This document shows, piece after piece, positions 8,086-10,628 of a stretch of DNA of 10,628 nt. A program made the translations under genes and the position numbers. The stretch lies in NCBI GenBank assembly GCA_021817755.1, contig JAKAGC010000076.1, positions 1-10,628 of the forward strand. The letters are read 5' to 3'. Within the stretch, counting starts at the first letter, position 1. The number at the start of each line of letters is the position of its first letter. The notes beneath the pieces are model-generated. The model worked only from the letters and a program-made list of their open reading frames with translations. It was not told the DNA's origin and ran no database searches. Source of the DNA: Acidobacteriota bacterium (GTDB lineage Bacteria; Acidobacteriota; Aminicenantia; UBA2199).

Positions 8086-8114
8086 ATTATATCATACTAT
8101 TTAAATCCTGTTTA
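8086..8114 (-). promoter_or_regulatory. Sigma70-type promoter of the PKS gene
   Basis: On the minus strand TAAACA (8114-8109, 4 of 6 to TTGACA) is followed by a 17-nt spacer and a perfect TATAAT (8091-8086). Transcription would start near 8079, leaving a leader of roughly 26 nt before the preferred ATG, and only about 11 nt before the alternative upstream ATG. This makes the PKS the first gene of its transcript. Confidence 0.6.
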
Positions 8115-8479
8115 TTCATAAATATGTTACTTCGTTATTTTCTCAAAACTATTTATTTAAAAGCATATTGAGGCTTTTTCTTTGTTAAACTGTGTTTCTT
8201 TTTCTCCCTAAAATATTTAACATGTTGCCTGCTTTTTTTTTCGTAAATTGTGAAAGTGGTTACTACAACTTAATTTTTCAATATTATTTTTATTTCCACT
8301 TCTCGCAATTGTCACATTTTTATATATTTTATTTTAAAGAAATAATACAAAAACCATCCATAGAATTAATAATTAAATCGATAGATTTTTTGAATACTTA
8401 ATTAAATATAAACACATTTATAGTTGGTTTCCGAATATCGAGTGTATTCTCCTAAGCATAATGAATTCATAAATGAACT
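8115..8479. other. AT-rich intergenic stretch, no gene seen
   Basis: This stretch between the tandem array and the PKS promoter is very AT-rich with T-runs and oligo-pyrimidine patches on the plus strand. The short ORFs here have low-complexity Phe/Tyr/Ile/Leu translations and no recognisable motif. One weak hairpin (AAAAGC 8159-8164 with GCTTTT 8173-8178) might help end the antiporter transcript, but it is almost GC-free and I do not call it a terminator. Confidence 0.5.
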
Positions 8480-8877
8480 CTGATTTGGAGTTAAAAATAT
8501 ACTGATTTTACAAAATAACTTCGAGCTCGGTGTTAATTTGTAGAAATTCGGAGCTTTTAACTCCGACATCAGAGTTAATTTATAGAAATTCGAAGCTTTT
8601 AACACCGATCTCTGAGTTAATTTGAGAAAAATCTAAGCTTTTAGCATCGACATCGGAGTTCATTTATAAAATCATTATATTATTAACTCCGATCACTGAA
8701 TTTATATATAGAAATTCAAAGCGTTTAGCATCGATCTCGGAATTCATTTATAAGATCATTGTATTATTAACTCCGAGCTCAGAATTTATATATAGAAATT
8801 CAAAGCGTTTAGCATCGACATCGATGCTCATTTATAAAATCACAGTATCTTTAACTCCGAATTAGAGCTTTTAACTC
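8480..8877. repeat. 42-bp tandem repeat array with 84-bp higher-order period
   Basis: Eight full units of exactly 42 bp start at 8522, 8564, 8606, 8648, 8690, 8732, 8774 and 8816, all beginning with CGA. A degenerate 42-bp unit precedes them (8480-8521) and a 20-bp internally deleted unit follows (8858-8877). Units fall into two types. Those at 8690 and 8774 differ at 3 of 42 positions, those at 8648 and 8732 at 5 of 42, whereas neighbours 8648 and 8690 share only about half their positions. This gives an alternating A/B pattern and an 84-bp dimer. Common parts are an ATTTATA-like centre and a TTTAGCAT or ATTAACTC end. The array sits 46 bp beyond the antiporter stop. Although 42 is a multiple of three, most units contain stop codons in the frame that otherwise gives 14-residue repeats, so it is not coding. 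Confidence 0.93.
8811..8828. repeat. Perfect 8-2-8 palindrome at a repeat junction
   Basis: AGCATCGA-CA-TCGATGCT is a perfect interrupted dyad straddling the boundary between the units starting at 8774 and 8816. Other junctions show the same dyad imperfectly, the best being AACTCCGA-CA-TCAGAGTT (7 of 8 pairs) at 8556-8573. Confidence 0.7.
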
Positions 8878-8923
8878 TGAATTGACGTTTTTTTATTACA
8901 TAAGGTTGTAAAATCTATTTCAA

Positions 8924-10628
8924 TCAATTCTTCACAAATTGTGAGCGCAGAAAATTAAAAGCACGATCCATATCTCGATGACTGGCTACTAAAACCAATA
9001 TATCCCCCGGATTTAAAATAAAATCAGGCCCGGGACTCACTACAGCCTTTCCCGACCTCACAACCGAAATTACAGTTGCTCCTGTTAATTTTCTCAAATT
9101 AATTTCCCATAGACTTTTATTAATAACAGTAGAACCATCTTCAAGTAAGAAAGCCTGAACCGTCCCGGCAGCCAATATATTCATTACTTTATCCGACCAT
9201 GTAGCATCTTGCGGTTTTCCTCTTAAAATACTGTATCCTTCACTTCGTATTAATTCCTGTTGAACCTGAATCACATTTGCAGGAATATGATATTCTTCCA
9301 ATGTTTTTGTAAAGAGTTCGATTGCCGTTTCAAACTCTTCCGGGATAACATGATTGGCTCCTAATTTATATAATTCATCGATCTCAGAAACAAACCGGGT
9401 TCTTACAATAATATAAATATTGGGATTCATCTGGCGAGCCAGTCGAATGCCACGTCTGGCTGCACTTGAATCGGATATGGTAAATACGATGATTTTTGCA
9501 TTCGGAACACCTGCTGTAATCAATACCGAGAAATTGGAAACATCGCCGAAAATCACATGTTTATTTTCCTTTTCCGCCCTATCCATATTATCCGGGTTCA
9601 ATTCCAAGATAACATAGGGAATAGATGCTCCCCGTAAAACTCTTGCAAGATTACTTCCGTTTAATCCGTAACCTGCGATAACCACATGATTTTTAACTTT
9701 ATGTACATCTCCATCACTGCTTTCACCTGTTCCTTCCACCTTACTATTCTCTTCAATTAATTTTTTTTCAACCCGGTTGTCTTTCCAATCTGTTCGAGTC
9801 AATTTAAATAGAAAAGGGGTTATGAATATGGTAATTATCGAGGCACCGATAAACATCTGAAATCTGTCATTTGTCAATAATCCAAAACTACTTCCCAGAT
9901 TAGCCAGGACAAAAGAGAATTCTCCAACCTGAGCCAAACCGAATGCAACTTTTACTGCTGTATTTTTGGTATATCGAATTAATCTTAATATTAAAAATAG
10001 TATTATAACCTTAATCATTATAATACCGGAACTTAATAATATTATTTTTGATTTCATGCCCCAGACCAGGGGAATATTCAATGACATCCCTATTGAAATA
10101 AAGAAGATACTATTGAATAGATCCCTGAATGGGAGAATATCTGCCACCACCTGGTGATTATACCTGGATTCGGAGATGATAATTCCGGCGATAAATGCAC
10201 CCAATGCAGGAGATAATCCAAGCAACGAAGTTAAAAACGCCATTCCCAAACAAATCATTAAAGTGGTTAATACGAATATTTCCCGGCTTCGTGTTTGTGC
10301 CACACTTTTAAAAACTAAAGGAAAGAGTTTTCGTGCTAGAATTAAACCAACGGGTACTGCCAGGATAAGAATAGAGACTCGTATCCCAAGTTGAGTCCAT
10401 GATGTTTTTACAGTGCCTGCCAAGAATGGAATAATAGCTGCCATTGGAACAATTGCAAAATCCTGGAATAGTAAAATTCCTATTGAAGTTCTACCGGTTA
10501 ATGTTTCGAATTCTCTTCGGTCATTTAGTTCTCTAATGACTACAGCAGTGCTACTTAAAGCGATAATAAATCCGGATAAAATCCCCATTGTTAATGGGAA
10601 ATTCAGAATGTAGAATATTCCGGATACT
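8924..10628 (-). CDS. CPA2-family monovalent cation:proton antiporter with RCK (TrkA-N/TrkA-C) domains (5' end outside window)
   Basis: Inner-membrane K+ or Na+/H+ exchanger of the KefB/KefC type, with 567 codons visible and the reading frame open past the right edge. Numbering below starts at the internal Met whose codon is 10588-10586; this is probably not the true start, since 13 in-frame hydrophobic-type codons precede it and the usual N-terminal membrane segments are missing. Residues 1-265 form the exchanger: ALSSTAVV at 10-17, FQD at 41-43, GAFIAGIIISES at 130-141 and AQVGEFSFVLA at 219-229, among several long hydrophobic helices. A charged linker (about 265-298) leads to a Rossmann TrkA-N domain with GYGLNG at 306-311 and IFGD at 346-349, extending to about 425. 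A TrkA-C domain covers about 475-548 (NPGDILVL at 526-533). The RCK part would sense nucleotide or ions and gate transport. It is co-directional with the PKS but separated by 870 bp and the tandem array, so probably not part of the biosynthetic operon. Whether it is glutathione-gated and which ion it carries cannot be read here. Confidence 0.93.
   Translation of the reverse strand, partial: VSGIFYILNFPLTMGILSGFIIALSSTAVVIRELNDRREFETLTGRTSIGILLFQDFAIVPMAAIIPFLAGTVKTSWTQLGIRVSILILAVPVGLILARKLFPLVFKSVAQTRSREIFVLTTLMICLGMAFLTSLLGLSPALGAFIAGIIISESRYNHQVVADILPFRDLFNSIFFISIGMSLNIPLVWGMKSKIILLSSGIIMIKVIILFLILRLIRYTKNTAVKVAFGLAQVGEFSFVLANLGSSFGLLTNDRFQMFIGASIITIFITPFLFKLTRTDWKDNRVEKKLIEENSKVEGTGESSDGDVHKVKNHVVIAGYGLNGSNLARVLRGASIPYVILELNPDNMDRAEKENKHVIFGDVSNFSVLITAGVPNAKIIVFTISDSSAARRGIRLARQMNPNIYIIVRTRFVSEIDELYKLGANHVIPEEFETAIELFTKTLEEYHIPANVIQVQQELIRSEGYSILRGKPQDATWSDKVMNILAAGTVQAFLLEDGSTVINKSLWEINLRKLTGATVISVVRSGKAVVSPGPDFILNPGDILVLVASHRDMDRAFNFLRSQFVKN

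Noticed and set aside
8192..8401. Plus-strand 69-codon ORF in the AT-rich gap
   Set aside because: Its composition is what T-rich DNA gives by chance (Phe, Tyr, Ile, Leu), with no SD, signal or known motif.
8402..8605. Minus-strand 67-codon ORF with 14-residue repeats (ELKAPNFYKLT)
   Set aside because: It is simply three 42-bp units that happen to lack stops. The other units have stops in the same frame, it begins at a GTG inside a repeat, and no SD is seen.
8480..8877. CRISPR array
   Set aside because: The units are contiguous with no unique spacers between constant repeats, and no cas genes are present.
10586..10588. ATG at 10588 as the start of the antiporter
   Set aside because: The frame continues to the right edge with hydrophobic residues fitting a membrane helix, and the family has further N-terminal helices; the gene is cut by the window.

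Overview
The window holds three genes, all on the minus strand, so it reads biologically from high to low coordinates. They are the 3' part of a monovalent cation:proton antiporter gene (8924-10628, entering from the right edge), a complete single-module type I polyketide synthase gene (4922-8053), and the 5' part of a nonribosomal peptide synthetase gene (1-4469, leaving through the left edge). Two non-coding gaps, 452 bp and 870 bp, carry unusual repeat structure. The DNA is AT-rich to moderate in GC. Shine-Dalgarno-like sites and a sigma70-type promoter are visible, so it is bacterial. A low-GC Firmicute or an uncultured lineage rich in NRPS genes would fit, but nothing here fixes the taxon.

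The biosynthetic part looks like the start of a hybrid PKS-NRPS assembly line. The PKS is KS-AT-ACP with no reducing domains and no N-terminal docking segment. It is the first gene after a good promoter. Its ketosynthase has serine (Ser184) where the condensing cysteine should be, while both catalytic histidines are kept. This is the pattern expected of a decarboxylating loading KS rather than an elongating one. The AT carries a malonyl-type HAFH motif, so the simplest model is malonyl loading, decarboxylation to acetyl-ACP, and hand-over to the NRPS. The NRPS opens with a TubC-type N-terminal docking domain followed by C-A-PCP-C. The PKS ends in a short acidic tail that could be the matching docking peptide. 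I do not assign the amino acid activated by the A domain.

The 452-bp gap between PKS and NRPS is too long for a tight operon. It holds a weak terminator-like hairpin just after the PKS, a large perfect-ended hairpin, a 300-bp block bounded by 12-bp perfect inverted repeats (possibly a small non-autonomous mobile element), and a second nested inverted repeat.

The 870-bp gap between the antiporter and the PKS contains a tandem array with an exact 42-bp period (8522-8857 in full units, fading at both ends). It has an A/B alternation giving an 84-bp higher-order period, and dyad symmetry of varying quality at the unit junctions. It does not encode a protein and is not a CRISPR array. Between the array and the PKS promoter is very AT-rich sequence in which I see no gene. 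The antiporter is probably a chromosomal neighbour that marks the edge of the biosynthetic cluster.
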